Shown piece by piece: positions 44,245 through 53,331 of a stretch of DNA of 57,724 nucleotides. The stretch comes from Cytophagales bacterium. Its GTDB lineage: Bacteria > Bacteroidota > Bacteroidia > Cytophagales > Spirosomataceae. The notes under the pieces were generated by a model. That model searched no databases and was not told the origin of the DNA. It was given only the letters and a program-made list of their open reading frames with translations. Position 1 is the stretch's first letter. The number at the start of each line of letters is the position of its first letter. The translations under genes and the position numbers were made by a program. The stretch is from assembly GCA_024742395.1 (NCBI GenBank), contig JANSYO010000023.1:1-57724 (forward strand), in the 5' to 3' direction.

Positions 44245-45264
44245 TTATCTCAGTTCTTTGGCGGCAGTACACATATTACTTAGTTTCCTCTTGCTGGCCC
44301 AGCGGGCTGTTTGAGAAAGACCACAATCAGGAGCTACTGCCAACTTATCTTTAGGAACATATTTTAAGCATCGCTGTATCCGTTCTTTTACATCTTCAAC
44401 GGTCTCTATATAATAACTTTTGACATCAATTACCCCTACGGTTACGTCCATTTTCTCAGCAAACCTTTCTAATAGATGTACTTCAGCAAAATTTAAGACG
44501 CACATTTCGGTGTGTAGTTCATCAGCATGCATGTCAAGAAAATCAGGAAGCATCGGAGCGATGGTCTTTTTACCAACTGACCGGCCTTTATAGTTGCCAA
44601 AACATAAGTGAGTGCCAATTCTGGTTTTACCCTGAATGCTCTCCACGGTTCTATTGAAAATATCTACGAACCTTTTGGTGTCTTCTTTATAGGCGTAGCA
44701 GCTCATAGAAGGCTCATCTATACAGACTTCTTCTGCCCCGGCAGCTACGAGGTCTTCAAGTTCTTTTTTAACCATGGGAAGGATAGCTTCGGTAATTTCC
44801 CATCGGTCTTTATATACTTCGCCAGGCAGCATTCGGCCAGAAAGGGTATAGGGGCCAGGTATGGAGGCCTTAAGGATTTTGCCCTTAGGGGCCAGCCTTT
44901 TCAGTCGATTATACTCCTCTACAACACCCAGGCCCTTGGGTGCGGTTAGGGGTTCAATTATGGTATGCTTTCCACGCTGATCATGAGCCGGTGGACCGAA
45001 AATACGGGTTTCCGCATGATTGGCCTGTATACCTTTGATATAGCCATAAAATGAAAGATTGAAGTCCAGACGGGTTTGTTCGCCATCAGTGATCACATCG
45101 AGTCCGGCTTCTGATTGGTCATGAATGGCACAAACTACAGCGTCCTCTATCATTTCGCTGATATCTGAGGGACCAAACTTATCTAGGTTTGCGGAGCCGA
45201 ACTCCAGCCATCCCGGGAAGGGATAGGAGCCGACAACTGTGGTTTTAATGGGTATTTGATGCAT
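44245..45264 (-). CDS. Cobalamin-independent methionine synthase-like protein (MetE C-domain family)
   Basis: This is a single TIM barrel of 339 residues. It has VVGSYPFPGWL, DVITDGEQTR, CIDEPSMSCY, IGTHLCFGNYKG, LHTEMCVLNFAE and VAPDCGLSQTARW. The His-Cys-Glu-Cys zinc site of MetE is recognisable (H in THLCFGN, C in PDCG). Stand-alone MetE-C proteins are usually of unknown role and lack the N-terminal half needed for folate handling. Its position in a sugar operon suggests methyl-group removal or transfer on an unusual substrate, but that is inference. Confidence 0.85.
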   Translation of the reverse strand: MHQIPIKTTVVGSYPFPGWLEFGSANLDKFGPSDISEMIEDAVVCAIHDQSEAGLDVITDGEQTRLDFNLSFYGYIKGIQANHAETRIFGPPAHDQRGKHTIIEPLTAPKGLGVVEEYNRLKRLAPKGKILKASIPGPYTLSGRMLPGEVYKDRWEITEAILPMVKKELEDLVAAGAEEVCIDEPSMSCYAYKEDTKRFVDIFNRTVESIQGKTRIGTHLCFGNYKGRSVGKKTIAPMLPDFLDMHADELHTEMCVLNFAEVHLLERFAEKMDVTVGVIDVKSYYIETVEDVKERIQRCLKYVPKDKLAVAPDCGLSQTARWASKRKLSNMCTAAKELR

Positions 45265-45268
45265 AATA

Positions 45269-46462
45269 TCAATTGGTAATTTTCTTCGTCTTTCCAGTTA
45301 CTTTGTCTTTCACAATGGTGACCTTATCTCCATTGGGTAAAGTTTCATTTTTTATGAACCAATGGTCAGCGTCATACTCCTGAAAAACAGAGGGTTTCGT
45401 TACCCCTTCTTTTCCTCTCCAAACTTTCAGGTCAATAGGCTCCCATTGTTTGGTTTTTGCTGATTTGTAAGCAGCGTCTATGACGGCATTTACTACGTAG
45501 CCGTCGTAAAAACTTTCCTGAGGAGCGGAGCCTTCTTCATAGGCTGTGAACATATCGATGAACATATTGGTATAGCCCAGTTCATGAGCTTCGTCACCCA
45601 CAGGAAACTGCCAGCCATTGTCAGATTCAGACTTTTCTACAAGGTATCCGCCATTACCTTCACCAGAGGTAAACATCTCAAAACCTGTTCTTAGCCAAGA
45701 GTTGACCCATATGGTACCTTCAGAACCCATGACTTCGTCTCTCAAATCCATCCCACCTCTAAAAGTCCAGCTTACTTCAAATTGTCCGATGGCCCCATTT
45801 TCATATTTGACTAAGCCTATGGCATGATCCTCAGCCTCAATGGGTTTTACCTGTGTATCTGCCCAGCACATGACCTCTATAGGCTTAATGTCTTTTCCAA
45901 TGAAATTTCTGCTGATTTCAATGCAGTGACAGCCCATGTCAACAATGGCTCCACCTCCTGCAGCTTCTAAATCCCAAAACCAGTCGGCGTGTGGACCGGG
46001 ATGTGTTTCTCTTGATTTTGCCCAAAGCACTCGCCCAATGGCCCCATCTTTGACAGATTTTAAAGACTTCAGGAACTTGGGAGTGTAGCAAAGGTCTTCA
46101 AGATAGCCGGAGAAAATACCTGCTTTTTCACAAGCTTCCATCATTCTTAGAGCTTCCTGGGCTGTACGGCCTAGAGGCTTGGTACATAGAACGGCCTTTT
46201 TATGTTTTACACATAGCATGACGGCCTCTTCGTGGAGATAATTTGGCAAGGCAATAATGACTATTTCTGCCGCGGGATCAAGCACCGCGGACTCCATATC
46301 TGTGTAAACGTTTCCAACTTTATAGTCTTTAGCGAATCTGTTAACAGTGTCCTCGCTTCGTGAATAGACCACTGTTACCGAGTCTTTGCTTCTTCTTCCA
46401 ATTAACGATTCTGCATAGAACCGGCCGATAAACCCTCCTCCTAAAATGCAAACATTCGCCAT
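45269..46462 (-). CDS. Gfo/Idh/MocA-family oxidoreductase
   Basis: This is an NAD(P)-dependent sugar dehydrogenase of 397 residues. The Rossmann motif CILGGGFIGRFYAESL lies at about 4-19, CTKPLGRTAQEAL (the EKP-type catalytic lysine segment) near 95, and GGAIVDMGCHCIEISRN near 168-184. It lies 4 bp from the MetE-like gene and 3 bp from the SIS gene. It probably oxidises a cyclitol, sugar or sugar acid of the pathway. Confidence 0.9.
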   Translation of the reverse strand: MANVCILGGGFIGRFYAESLIGRRSKDSVTVVYSRSEDTVNRFAKDYKVGNVYTDMESAVLDPAAEIVIIALPNYLHEEAVMLCVKHKKAVLCTKPLGRTAQEALRMMEACEKAGIFSGYLEDLCYTPKFLKSLKSVKDGAIGRVLWAKSRETHPGPHADWFWDLEAAGGGAIVDMGCHCIEISRNFIGKDIKPIEVMCWADTQVKPIEAEDHAIGLVKYENGAIGQFEVSWTFRGGMDLRDEVMGSEGTIWVNSWLRTGFEMFTSGEGNGGYLVEKSESDNGWQFPVGDEAHELGYTNMFIDMFTAYEEGSAPQESFYDGYVVNAVIDAAYKSAKTKQWEPIDLKVWRGKEGVTKPSVFQEYDADHWFIKNETLPNGDKVTIVKDKVTGKTKKITN

Positions 46463-46465
46463 AAT

Positions 46466-47275
46466 CTATTCTATTATTTCTTGTGAAACATAACTTTCAA
46501 TTCCTACTTTTCCATAAAGGCCAGCCAGCCTGTGAGCATGCTCATCATAGGCAGACTGGAATAACTCTGTAGCTTTTTCTGTACCTATCACCGCCCCGGC
46601 TGTGAGTACTTTAGGTGGATGCCCGGCTTCTGTCAGCAGTGCGGCGAGCTCGGCTTTTATGCTGTTAATGATCATACATGAGCCAATGGTAGAACCCGGA
46701 GATACAGGGGTTTCTAAGCCTTCAATTTTTACCATGGCATCACCTACAGGAGCACCTGAGTCTAAAATGATATCGCAAAAATCCTGAAGTTTTTTCCCGT
46801 CTGACTTTTTACTGACACTAACCTCAGAGTGTTTTTTTGAGATCAGCCCTACGGTTTTAATCCCTTTCTTTTGAAATAGCTCAGCCATTTCTATGGGAGC
46901 AATGTTGCAACCGGAAGAGGAGATAATCAGGGCCGAGTCTAATTCTGAAAGGTCAAAGTTCCTTTGTATTTGAGCGGCGAGTCCCGGTACATTTTCAAGA
47001 AACATGGCTTGCCTTTGTCCGTTTGCACCTACTACCAGATTATGAAAAGTGAGAGACAGCTCCACAATTGGGTTAAAGCCGGGGAAAGAGCCATACCTCG
47101 GCCACATTTCTTCAACCATGATTCGGCTGTGTCCACTGCCAAAAACGTGTACCATTCTTTTATTTAAGATGGTCTTCGCAAATAGTGTGGCTACCTCTTT
47201 TATCGTACTTTCCTGGGCAGAAACCGTTTCTATCAATTCTGCACATTTTTTTAAATATGTTTGTGTATAGCTCAT
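46466..47275 (-). CDS. SIS-domain sugar phosphate-binding protein
   Basis: The SIS fold (269 residues) shows VHVFGSGHSRIMVEEMW near 42-58, LIISSSGCNIAPIEMA near 130-145 and VGLISKKHS near 155. It resembles UPF0309-type sugar isomerase domain proteins. These isomerise or remove groups from phosphorylated amino sugars such as N-acetylmuramate 6-phosphate relatives. Together with the ROK kinase it would act on the phosphorylated sugar. Confidence 0.85.
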   Translation of the reverse strand: MSYTQTYLKKCAELIETVSAQESTIKEVATLFAKTILNKRMVHVFGSGHSRIMVEEMWPRYGSFPGFNPIVELSLTFHNLVVGANGQRQAMFLENVPGLAAQIQRNFDLSELDSALIISSSGCNIAPIEMAELFQKKGIKTVGLISKKHSEVSVSKKSDGKKLQDFCDIILDSGAPVGDAMVKIEGLETPVSPGSTIGSCMIINSIKAELAALLTEAGHPPKVLTAGAVIGTEKATELFQSAYDEHAHRLAGLYGKVGIESYVSQEIIE

Positions 47276-47286
47276 TTTAGTTTGTT

Positions 47287-48177
47287 CTAAATGTTTTTCA
47301 TGGCAAAAGCGGCAGCACCTATGGCTCCGGACATTTCACCGTATTTAGCCAGGAATACTTTAGTGGTTTTATCTTTTGGTTTGAATTCAAAAATTTCAAG
47401 ATATTCTGACAAAGGTTTTAGCAATGCATTTCCAGCCATGGTAATACCACCAGAAAGGGCAATGGCTTCCGGCGAGAGGATATTGATTAAAGAAACCATG
47501 CCCAAGCTTAATTTTCTGACAGACTCCAGCCAGAGTAGGGTGGCCCAATGCTCGCCTCTTTCAAATGCCTCTACCAGCTCATAGGTGTTTTTAAATCTCC
47601 CGTGAGATCTCTTATGCACCGAATAATTGCCTATGGCATATTCAAGGCTTCCCGGCATACCTAGAATACTGGTTTCGTCTTCATGAATACTTAAGCCCAT
47701 ATGACCTAGATGACCGGCCATTTGACTCATTCCCTGATGAAGCTGTCCGTTTATTAATATTCCACCACCTACACCAGTACCCAAGGTGATTAATAAGGCA
47801 TTCTGAAAGTCTTGTAAAACGCCAAACTGGTGCTCAGCCATCAAAGCTGCATGTGCGTCGTTTATTATAAGTGTTGGCGTTTGCAGATATTCTGCCCAAA
47901 GAAAATTCTCGAGACCCGGTAATCTGTCTGGTAAATGAGCAATTTTAGAATTGTCAGAATTTGCCAAACCTGGAGCAGAAAGTCCTACTCTTTTTATCAG
48001 CACGGGCGACTTTGATTTTAAATGATCCAGCACGCCAATTACATTTTGTTTCCATTCACCATTAGGGTCTTCACAGGTTTTGAGCTGATAACTTTCAATG
48101 ATATGTCCATCATCTTTCATTAACACCCCTTTGATATTGGTGCCCCCCAGATCTATGCCTATCGCAAAATCACTCAT
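47287..48177 (-). CDS. ROK-family sugar kinase
   Basis: This 296-residue kinase starts MSDFAIGIDLGGTNIKGVL at 48177; the frame open to 48210 adds a non-conserved stretch overlapping the SDR gene. The ATP site DLGGTN is at about 8-13, the second phosphate loop LGTGVGGGILINGQL lies near 125-140, and catalytic Asp in NDAHAA near 103-108. The CXCGXXGC zinc motif is absent: at that place there is HMGLSIHEDETS, so it belongs to the zinc-less ROK group. The substrate is probably the hexose or amino sugar of the operon. Confidence 0.87.
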   Translation of the reverse strand: MSDFAIGIDLGGTNIKGVLMKDDGHIIESYQLKTCEDPNGEWKQNVIGVLDHLKSKSPVLIKRVGLSAPGLANSDNSKIAHLPDRLPGLENFLWAEYLQTPTLIINDAHAALMAEHQFGVLQDFQNALLITLGTGVGGGILINGQLHQGMSQMAGHLGHMGLSIHEDETSILGMPGSLEYAIGNYSVHKRSHGRFKNTYELVEAFERGEHWATLLWLESVRKLSLGMVSLINILSPEAIALSGGITMAGNALLKPLSEYLEIFEFKPKDKTTKVFLAKYGEMSGAIGAAAFAMKNI

Positions 48178-48182
48178 AGCTG

Positions 48183-48968
48183 TTATAGTTGTCCTTCGGT
48201 GACACTCCAACCTCCATCTACAGCCAGAACCTGACCCGTTACAAAGGAAGAAGCAGAGGTTAAAAAATAGATAGCCGCTTGGCTAAGGTCTTCAGAATAA
48301 GCTATTCTGCCACCATCAAGAGGTTGTTTAGATTGGATGAAACGTATGATTGTTGGGTCTTGTGCTGCACGCTGAGCCATAGGTGTTTCTACCAATCCGG
48401 GTGCCAGGACGTTTATTGTGATATTGTCTTTCGCATAATATGCAGCCAAAGATTTCGAAAAACCTATAACTGCAGATTTGGCAGCGGCATAGGCGTGTGT
48501 CGAGAAAAAATGAGGACTTGGTGAATACGCTAATACAGAGGCAAGGTTAAGAATTTGTCCGCCGCTTTGTTGCTTTAGAAAGTGTTTAACAGCCATCTGA
48601 TTTGAGAGCATAAGAGAGGTCAGGTTCATTTCAAAGGTTTTGTTCCAGCCCTCCAGACTTAACTCATGAAGAGGGCCGTCGCCAAAACGCCTTCCACTTC
48701 CCCCTGCTACATGGTACAGTGCGTTTATTTTGCCGAAGCGATTTATCACATGATTAAAGAAGCTTTCTATCTCATTTTGAGCAGAGGCGTCACCTTTTAT
48801 CAATAGGGTCTCTGGACCTAATAGAGCAGTAGCCTTGGTGAAGAAATCATCATCTCTGCCGAAAACAGCAAGGGAGACTCCAATCTCTTTCAGTGCCAAA
48901 GCAGCAGAAAGGCCAATACCCGCGGTACCGCCTACTATGACCACGACTCTGTCTTTTGTAGAATTCAA
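48183..48968 (-). CDS. SDR-family oxidoreductase, first gene of the sugar operon
   Basis: This is a short-chain dehydrogenase of 261 residues. It has GGTAGIGLSAALAL near 13-26, YHVAGGSG in place of NNAG near 84, catalytic Ser in LNLASVLAY and Tyr/Lys in YAAAKSAV near 155-159, with GLVETPMA as the cofactor-proximal loop. It is the promoter-proximal gene of the minus-strand operon and is divergent from the AraC regulator. Confidence 0.9.
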   Translation of the reverse strand: MNSTKDRVVVIVGGTAGIGLSAALALKEIGVSLAVFGRDDDFFTKATALLGPETLLIKGDASAQNEIESFFNHVINRFGKINALYHVAGGSGRRFGDGPLHELSLEGWNKTFEMNLTSLMLSNQMAVKHFLKQQSGGQILNLASVLAYSPSPHFFSTHAYAAAKSAVIGFSKSLAAYYAKDNITINVLAPGLVETPMAQRAAQDPTIIRFIQSKQPLDGGRIAYSEDLSQAAIYFLTSASSFVTGQVLAVDGGWSVTEGQL

Positions 48969-49045
48969 ATTAATAGGGTTTGTAAGGTATAGTTTAGGTA
49001 ATAAAGTACTGATATGGCAATTTATTTCGTTTTCATAGTCAGTAT

Positions 49046-49067
49046 ATTACAAATATCTATTTGTAAT
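49046..49067. promoter_or_regulatory. Perfect 22-bp palindrome, probable AraC-family or operon operator
   Basis: ATTACAAATA (49046-49055), TC, TATTTGTAAT (49058-49067): 10-bp perfect arms in the divergent gap between the SDR operon and the AraC gene. It also supports an AraC start downstream of it. It may be bound by the AraC protein itself or a co-regulator. Confidence 0.7.
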
Positions 49068-49085
49068 TTTACATATTCTTCATCT

Positions 49086-49988
49086 GTGGACTATAAAAGC
49101 AATACTATATTGATTAAAAAGCCATTACTTCAGAAGCTGCCACTTAAGCCCGGCTCATCCTTTGTAGTCGATAGGTTTACCACACCTTATTTTGAGTCAC
49201 CCTGGCATCATCACGAAGAAATTGAAATAGTTCTGTGTGACGGAGGCTATGGTAAAAAGTTTGTTGGTAATCATTTTTCGGCCTACGAAAAGGGAGATGT
49301 GGCCTTGATAGGTAAGAATTTGCCCCATTGGTTTAGAGCAGATGACAAATGCTATGAACCCGATGCTACAGAGAAGCCTTCTTCGGTGGTTATTCATTTC
49401 TTACATGATGGTTTTGGTGAAAACCTTTTTTCTTTGGCAGAAATGGAAAGTATTGAGAATTTATTAATTCAGTCGTCTAGAGGAATTACTTTTCATGGGG
49501 CTACCAGAGAAAAGGCAAGAAAGATAATGCTTCAGATGCTGGAGAATGATGCAATGTATCGGTTTTTAGGACTGTTAGAGCTTTTGCACTTAATGTCTAA
49601 AAGTCAGGAATATGAGTTTTTATCTAATGAGCCTATTAAAGGTCATAATCAGAAAGACTCTAAGCGTCTTAATTTGATAATTGGTTACATAGCAAAGAAC
49701 TTCAGAGAGGAAATACAGTTGGATGTGCTGTCTAAAGAAGTGGCAATGTCAAAATCGGCATTGTGCAGATACTTCAAAAACAAAACTAAAAAGACGATTG
49801 TAGAATATATCAGTGAAATGCGTTTGGAAAATGCCAGCAAACTCCTGCAAGAAACTGATATGAGCATCATTGAAATTTCATTGCAATCAGGTTATCGAAA
49901 CCTTTCAAATTTCAATCGTCAGTTTAAGGCAAAGTTTAATGCCAACCCTAAAACCTTTAGAAAGCAGTTTGAAGAAATAAATATTTGA
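49086..49988 (+). CDS. AraC-family transcription regulator of the sugar operon
   Basis: An N-terminal cupin domain (SPWHHHEEIEIVLCDGG, then GDVALIGKNLPHWF) precedes the C-terminal AraC HTH pair. The HTH pair has LDVLSKEVAMSKSALCRYFK and DMSIIEISLQSGYRNLSNFNRQFK. The GTG at 49086 is proposed as start because the longer frame from 49014 runs through the palindrome and encodes a hydrophobic, non-conserved N-terminus. A TTG slightly downstream is another option. It is divergent from the nine-gene operon and probably responds to its sugar. Confidence 0.87.
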   Translation: MDYKSNTILIKKPLLQKLPLKPGSSFVVDRFTTPYFESPWHHHEEIEIVLCDGGYGKKFVGNHFSAYEKGDVALIGKNLPHWFRADDKCYEPDATEKPSSVVIHFLHDGFGENLFSLAEMESIENLLIQSSRGITFHGATREKARKIMLQMLENDAMYRFLGLLELLHLMSKSQEYEFLSNEPIKGHNQKDSKRLNLIIGYIAKNFREEIQLDVLSKEVAMSKSALCRYFKNKTKKTIVEYISEMRLENASKLLQETDMSIIEISLQSGYRNLSNFNRQFKAKFNANPKTFRKQFEEINI

Positions 49989-50152
49989 AAATTAAATTTT
50001 AAAATATTATCTACACGTAATCAGCAAGTTACGTTTTATTTTCGTCTAAATAATTGCTTTTTCAATCTATTTAAAAAGTATTTTTTGGGCTGTTTGATCC
50101 AAAGTACACCGGCGTGGCGTACATGACCCGAACTTTCAAACAAATACAAATT

Positions 50153-50707
50153 ATGAAAAAGCAAATTAAAACATTAGCACTTATTCTTGCAGGTATCGCA
50201 GCCTCAGTTACCTCTTATTCACAGACTGTTGAGGTAGGTGGTGAAGCCATGTACCCGAAGAAAAACATTGTAGAAAATGCGGTTAATTCTGGCGATCATA
50301 CCACACTGGTAGCCGCAGTGAAGGCCGCAGGTTTGGTAGATGCACTAATGGGTGATGGACCATTAACTGTTTTTGCTCCGGTAAATTCAGCTTTTGATGC
50401 CTTGCCAAAAGGAACAGTAAGTACTCTTTTAAAACCAGAAAACAAAGATGCCTTAACTGGCGTACTAACTTACCACGTAGTCGCTGGGAAAATGGATTCA
50501 GAGGCCATAATGAAAGCCATTAAAAAAGGAAATGGAATGGCACAGCTAAAAACTTTGGCCGGAGGTACACTTACAGCCAAAATGAATGGACCCAAAAACA
50601 TATCAATTACGGATGAGAAAGGCCAAACGGCAAACATCAGCGTATATGATGTGTATCAAAGCAATGGTGTGATACATTCGATTGACAAGGTATTGTTGCC
50701 AGGTTAA
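50153..50707 (+). CDS. Secreted fasciclin-domain protein
   Basis: The ATG at 50153 begins a signal peptide (KKQIKTLALILAGIAASV, cleaved near SYSQ). One FAS1 domain fills residues 45-184: TLVAAVKAAGLVDALMGDGP, LTVFAPVNSAFDALPKG, LTYHVVAGKM and NGVIHSIDKVLLP. Fasciclin domains mediate adhesion or bind hydrophobic ligands. The gene ends at a strong hairpin and lies 89 bp before an ECF sigma gene. Such sigma/anti-sigma/fasciclin/DUF4331 groups recur in Bacteroidota, so it may belong to the regulon. Confidence 0.93.
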   Translation: MKKQIKTLALILAGIAASVTSYSQTVEVGGEAMYPKKNIVENAVNSGDHTTLVAAVKAAGLVDALMGDGPLTVFAPVNSAFDALPKGTVSTLLKPENKDALTGVLTYHVVAGKMDSEAIMKAIKKGNGMAQLKTLAGGTLTAKMNGPKNISITDEKGQTANISVYDVYQSNGVIHSIDKVLLPG

Positions 50708-50712
50708 TCAAA

Positions 50713-50748
50713 AACAGGGGTTATTTAGTGGACGGAATAACCCCTGTT
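50713..50748 (+). terminator. Hairpin after the fasciclin gene
   Basis: AACAGGGGTTATT (50713-50725) and AATAACCCCTGTT (50736-50748) form a perfect 13-bp stem with a 10-nt loop. No long T-run follows immediately, so it may terminate weakly or stabilise the message. Confidence 0.75.
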
Positions 50749-50796
50749 AGTCAGAATTTTAGGTACTTTTATTATAAACTCAAAACTGAATAAGCT

Positions 50797-51339
50797 TTGG
50801 CTACAAAAACAAACAGATATTCAGAGGAAGAACTAGTGACACTGCTGAAAAAAAATCAGCAGTCGGCGTTTGAGTACTTGTACGATAATTACTCTTCAGC
50901 CCTTTTTGGGGTGATATCGAGGGTAATTCCGGATGAAGAAAAAGCAGCAGATTTATTGCAGGAAGTTTTTCTGAAGATATGGAAGAAAATAGGTGACTAT
51001 AATACGGACCGAGGTCGGTTATTCACCTGGATGATGAACATTGCACGTAATGCATCAATTGACCTTTACAGAAAGGAAAAGAACAAATACCACATTGACA
51101 TAGACAATCAGGTGGGAGTCATTGATGAGACATTACAAGAAACTATTTCTATTAATACGCTCGATTTACGGGGTATTGTAGATAAACTAAAACCGGAAAG
51201 AAAGGTTCTATTAGACCTGGTGTATCTGCAAGGCTACACACAGAAGGAAGCTGCCGAAATTTTGGAGATTCCTCTGGGCACAGCTAAGTCTAGAATTAGA
51301 ACAGCATTACAGGACCTTAAAATTTATTTTGCGGCATGA
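50797..51339 (+). CDS. ECF-type RNA polymerase sigma factor
   Basis: This is a 180-residue group IV sigma factor. Region 2 shows EYLYDNYSSALFGVI, DLLQEVFLKIWKKI (about 50-63) and FTWMMNIARNASID. Region 4 shows LLDLVYLQGYTQKEAAEIL and GTAKSRIRTALQDLK. The start is a TTG at 50797. Its stop overlaps the ATG of the anti-sigma gene (4 bp). It probably controls genes of this cluster, including fasciclin and DUF4331 genes. Confidence 0.92.
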   Translation: MATKTNRYSEEELVTLLKKNQQSAFEYLYDNYSSALFGVISRVIPDEEKAADLLQEVFLKIWKKIGDYNTDRGRLFTWMMNIARNASIDLYRKEKNKYHIDIDNQVGVIDETLQETISINTLDLRGIVDKLKPERKVLLDLVYLQGYTQKEAAEILEIPLGTAKSRIRTALQDLKIYFAA

Positions 51340-52139
51340 ACATAAAAGAATTTATAGAAACTTCAGGGATGCTGGAAGAATATGTTCTAGGGCATCTTTC
51401 AGAACAGGAAGCTCAAGGCCTAGAATGCCTGGCAAAAACCTACCCTGAAATAAAACAGGAAATTGACGTGATAAGTGAATCACTAGGAAAATATATGGCC
51501 GTTTACGAGAAAGAGCCACCGGCTTTTCTTAAGGAACGGATATTCTCTCAAATGACTTTTGATGACCCAATTGAAGTGGTTAATGAGAATGAGGAATTTG
51601 AGAAAGAAAACGAGACAGAGATAGCGATTGTGAAGGTGATACCTTTATGGAGCAAGCTGGCTTTGGCGGCCTCAGTGCTGCTGGCAGCAACTACAGCATG
51701 GCTATACACATCGAATAACGAACTTAAAAGTACCACTCTTTCAATGGAAGAAAGGCTGACGGCACTGGAGTCTCAGAACCAGGGAAACTCGGCTTTGTTG
51801 GCTTCTTTTGAAAATCCCGATGTAAAGGTGGTAAAGCTAAATGGAGTGGAAGCACATCCTGAAGGAGCCTGCATAATTCACTGGAATGAGAAGGATAACT
51901 CGGTGGTCTTGCAAGTAAGTGATTTGCCAAAACCAGCGGCGGGGAAACAATACCAGCTATGGGTTATTGGAGAGAATGGCCCAGAAGATATGGGTCTATT
52001 AGATAATGATTTTGAGAATAAAATATTGGCAATGAAACCTGTCAATGGTAAGCCAAGTGCGTTCGCAATTACACTTGAAAAGGAAGGGGGAGTTCCCAGC
52101 CCCTCACTGGATGAACTATACGTCATTGGGAACGTCTGA
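51336..52139 (+). CDS. Membrane anti-sigma factor (RskA-like)
   Basis: The cytoplasmic N-terminus (1-90) includes MLEEYVLGHLSEQEAQGLE, the zinc-less anti-sigma-type helical segment. One transmembrane helix (about 106-124, LWSKLALAASVLLAATTAWL) follows, then a short coiled coil. A periplasmic anti-sigma-K domain (about 165-265) has VLQVSDLPKPAAGKQYQLWV and KPSAFAITLEKEGG. It is translationally coupled to the sigma gene and followed by a terminator, giving a two-gene unit. Confidence 0.9.
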   Translation: MNIKEFIETSGMLEEYVLGHLSEQEAQGLECLAKTYPEIKQEIDVISESLGKYMAVYEKEPPAFLKERIFSQMTFDDPIEVVNENEEFEKENETEIAIVKVIPLWSKLALAASVLLAATTAWLYTSNNELKSTTLSMEERLTALESQNQGNSALLASFENPDVKVVKLNGVEAHPEGACIIHWNEKDNSVVLQVSDLPKPAAGKQYQLWVIGENGPEDMGLLDNDFENKILAMKPVNGKPSAFAITLEKEGGVPSPSLDELYVIGNV

Positions 52140-52172
52140 TTTTTGTAGCCGGATATCGTTCGTCCAAAGCCA

Positions 52173-52195
52173 AAAGCCTCCCTCGTGGAGGCTTT
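52173..52195 (+). terminator. Terminator of the sigma/anti-sigma unit
   Basis: AAAGCCTCC (52173-52181), loop CTCGT, GGAGGCTTT (52187-52195), followed by GGTGTTT. The hairpin is strong and the T-run short. Confidence 0.75.
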
Positions 52196-52199
52196 GGTG

Positions 52200-52642
52200 T
52201 TTAAAAACCTTAGAGAAATTCAAAGGCCTTTCATGTTGCCTTTTGAATAATTCAAATGACTTCACTTATGTCTTAAAATTTAGAGAATTAGTAAGTCAAA
52301 CAACAAAACCTCTCTGCATTTCTGTGATCTTCCGGTTAGCTCAAAATTTGTTCAAGATTAAACTATCTGAACTCCTTGATTTGAATTAAAATCTCATTGG
52401 TTTTGGAACGATCGTTTGATAAAAATTCAGACTTCTATTAAGGACCTTTTTTTACATGTATATTCGAATGAAAGATCAGCTATCTTGTCTGATTTTTTAG
52501 AAATAGCTTCTTCAGTAGGGTGGCATTTCGTGATATAAGTAATTGAAAATAAATACATTAACATTTTATTAAATATTTTCGATCCAAGTTGTTCTCGAGA
52601 CTCGTACCTAGGTCGATTATTTAATTTTATAAAAAACAAATT
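52200..52642. other. About 440 bp without a recognised gene
   Basis: The region is AT-rich and contains no repeat or RNA I can support. A short open frame around 52400-52545 gives a peptide with NERSAILSDFLEIASSVGWH, but it has no family match and no clear start. The promoter of the DUF4331 gene pair is expected near the right end. Confidence 0.45.
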
Positions 52643-53293
52643 ATGAAAAAGTCTATTAAATTACTCGCTGCAAGTGCCATCTTTGCCGTAGGAATCGGTA
52701 TCATGGCGGCAGATCACATTGATGCTCCGGCTGTTCAGGGAACCACCGCAGACATCACAGATTTTTATGCATTTCAGGGTGAGAATACAAGTAATCTTGT
52801 GTTCGTAGCTAACCTACAAGGTTTACTGAGTCCATCGGCAACATCTTCTGCTATGTTTGATGAAAATGTCATGGTTGAATTCAACATTGATAACAATGGA
52901 GACAATGTGGAAGACCTGGTTATTCAGGCCATTCCTCGCGATGGTAAAATGTATTTCTTTGGCCCGGTAGCTCCGGCAGCTCCCGGTGTTACCAGCACAA
53001 TTATTTCTGACGCCACAAACATTGCTTCAGTGGATATCACTCCGTATGGTTCTTCAGCCATAACCGCCACCCAAAATGGCATGATGGTGTTTGCTGGCCC
53101 AAGAGACGATCCTTTCTTTTTTGATTTTGGAAAGTTTACTGAAATCATTGGTGGTACCGCTTCAGGTTTCGATGCTCAGGGGACAGATACTTTTGCCGGA
53201 AGCAATGTGATGTCTGTAGTAGTAGAAGTGCCGAAGTCTGCTCTTGGAGGCTCAGGAACACTAAATACTTGGGTAGAAGCCAAAAAGAAGTAA
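52643..53293 (+). CDS. DUF4331-family protein, N-terminal-type half
   Basis: This is an exported 216-residue protein. The signal peptide is MKKSIKLLAASAIFAVGIGI. The mature start DHIDAPAVQGTTADITDFYAFQ is the typical DUF4331 opening with the DHxDAP motif. The middle has FNIDNNGDNVEDLVIQAIPR and FAGPRDDPFFFDFGKF. The protein ends where longer DUF4331 proteins continue. The next gene supplies a C-terminal-type part. Function is unknown; such genes cluster with sigma factors, TPR and TonB proteins. Confidence 0.85.
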   Translation: MKKSIKLLAASAIFAVGIGIMAADHIDAPAVQGTTADITDFYAFQGENTSNLVFVANLQGLLSPSATSSAMFDENVMVEFNIDNNGDNVEDLVIQAIPRDGKMYFFGPVAPAAPGVTSTIISDATNIASVDITPYGSSAITATQNGMMVFAGPRDDPFFFDFGKFTEIIGGTASGFDAQGTDTFAGSNVMSVVVEVPKSALGGSGTLNTWVEAKKK

Positions 53294-53331
53294 TTAAGAA
53301 ATATCAGTAAGAAATTTTAAAGAAGAGAAAA

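Noticed and set aside
52400-52545. Short frame with NERSAILSDFLEIASSVGWH, possible regulator remnant
   Set aside because: No start signal and no convincing domain. Too short to support.
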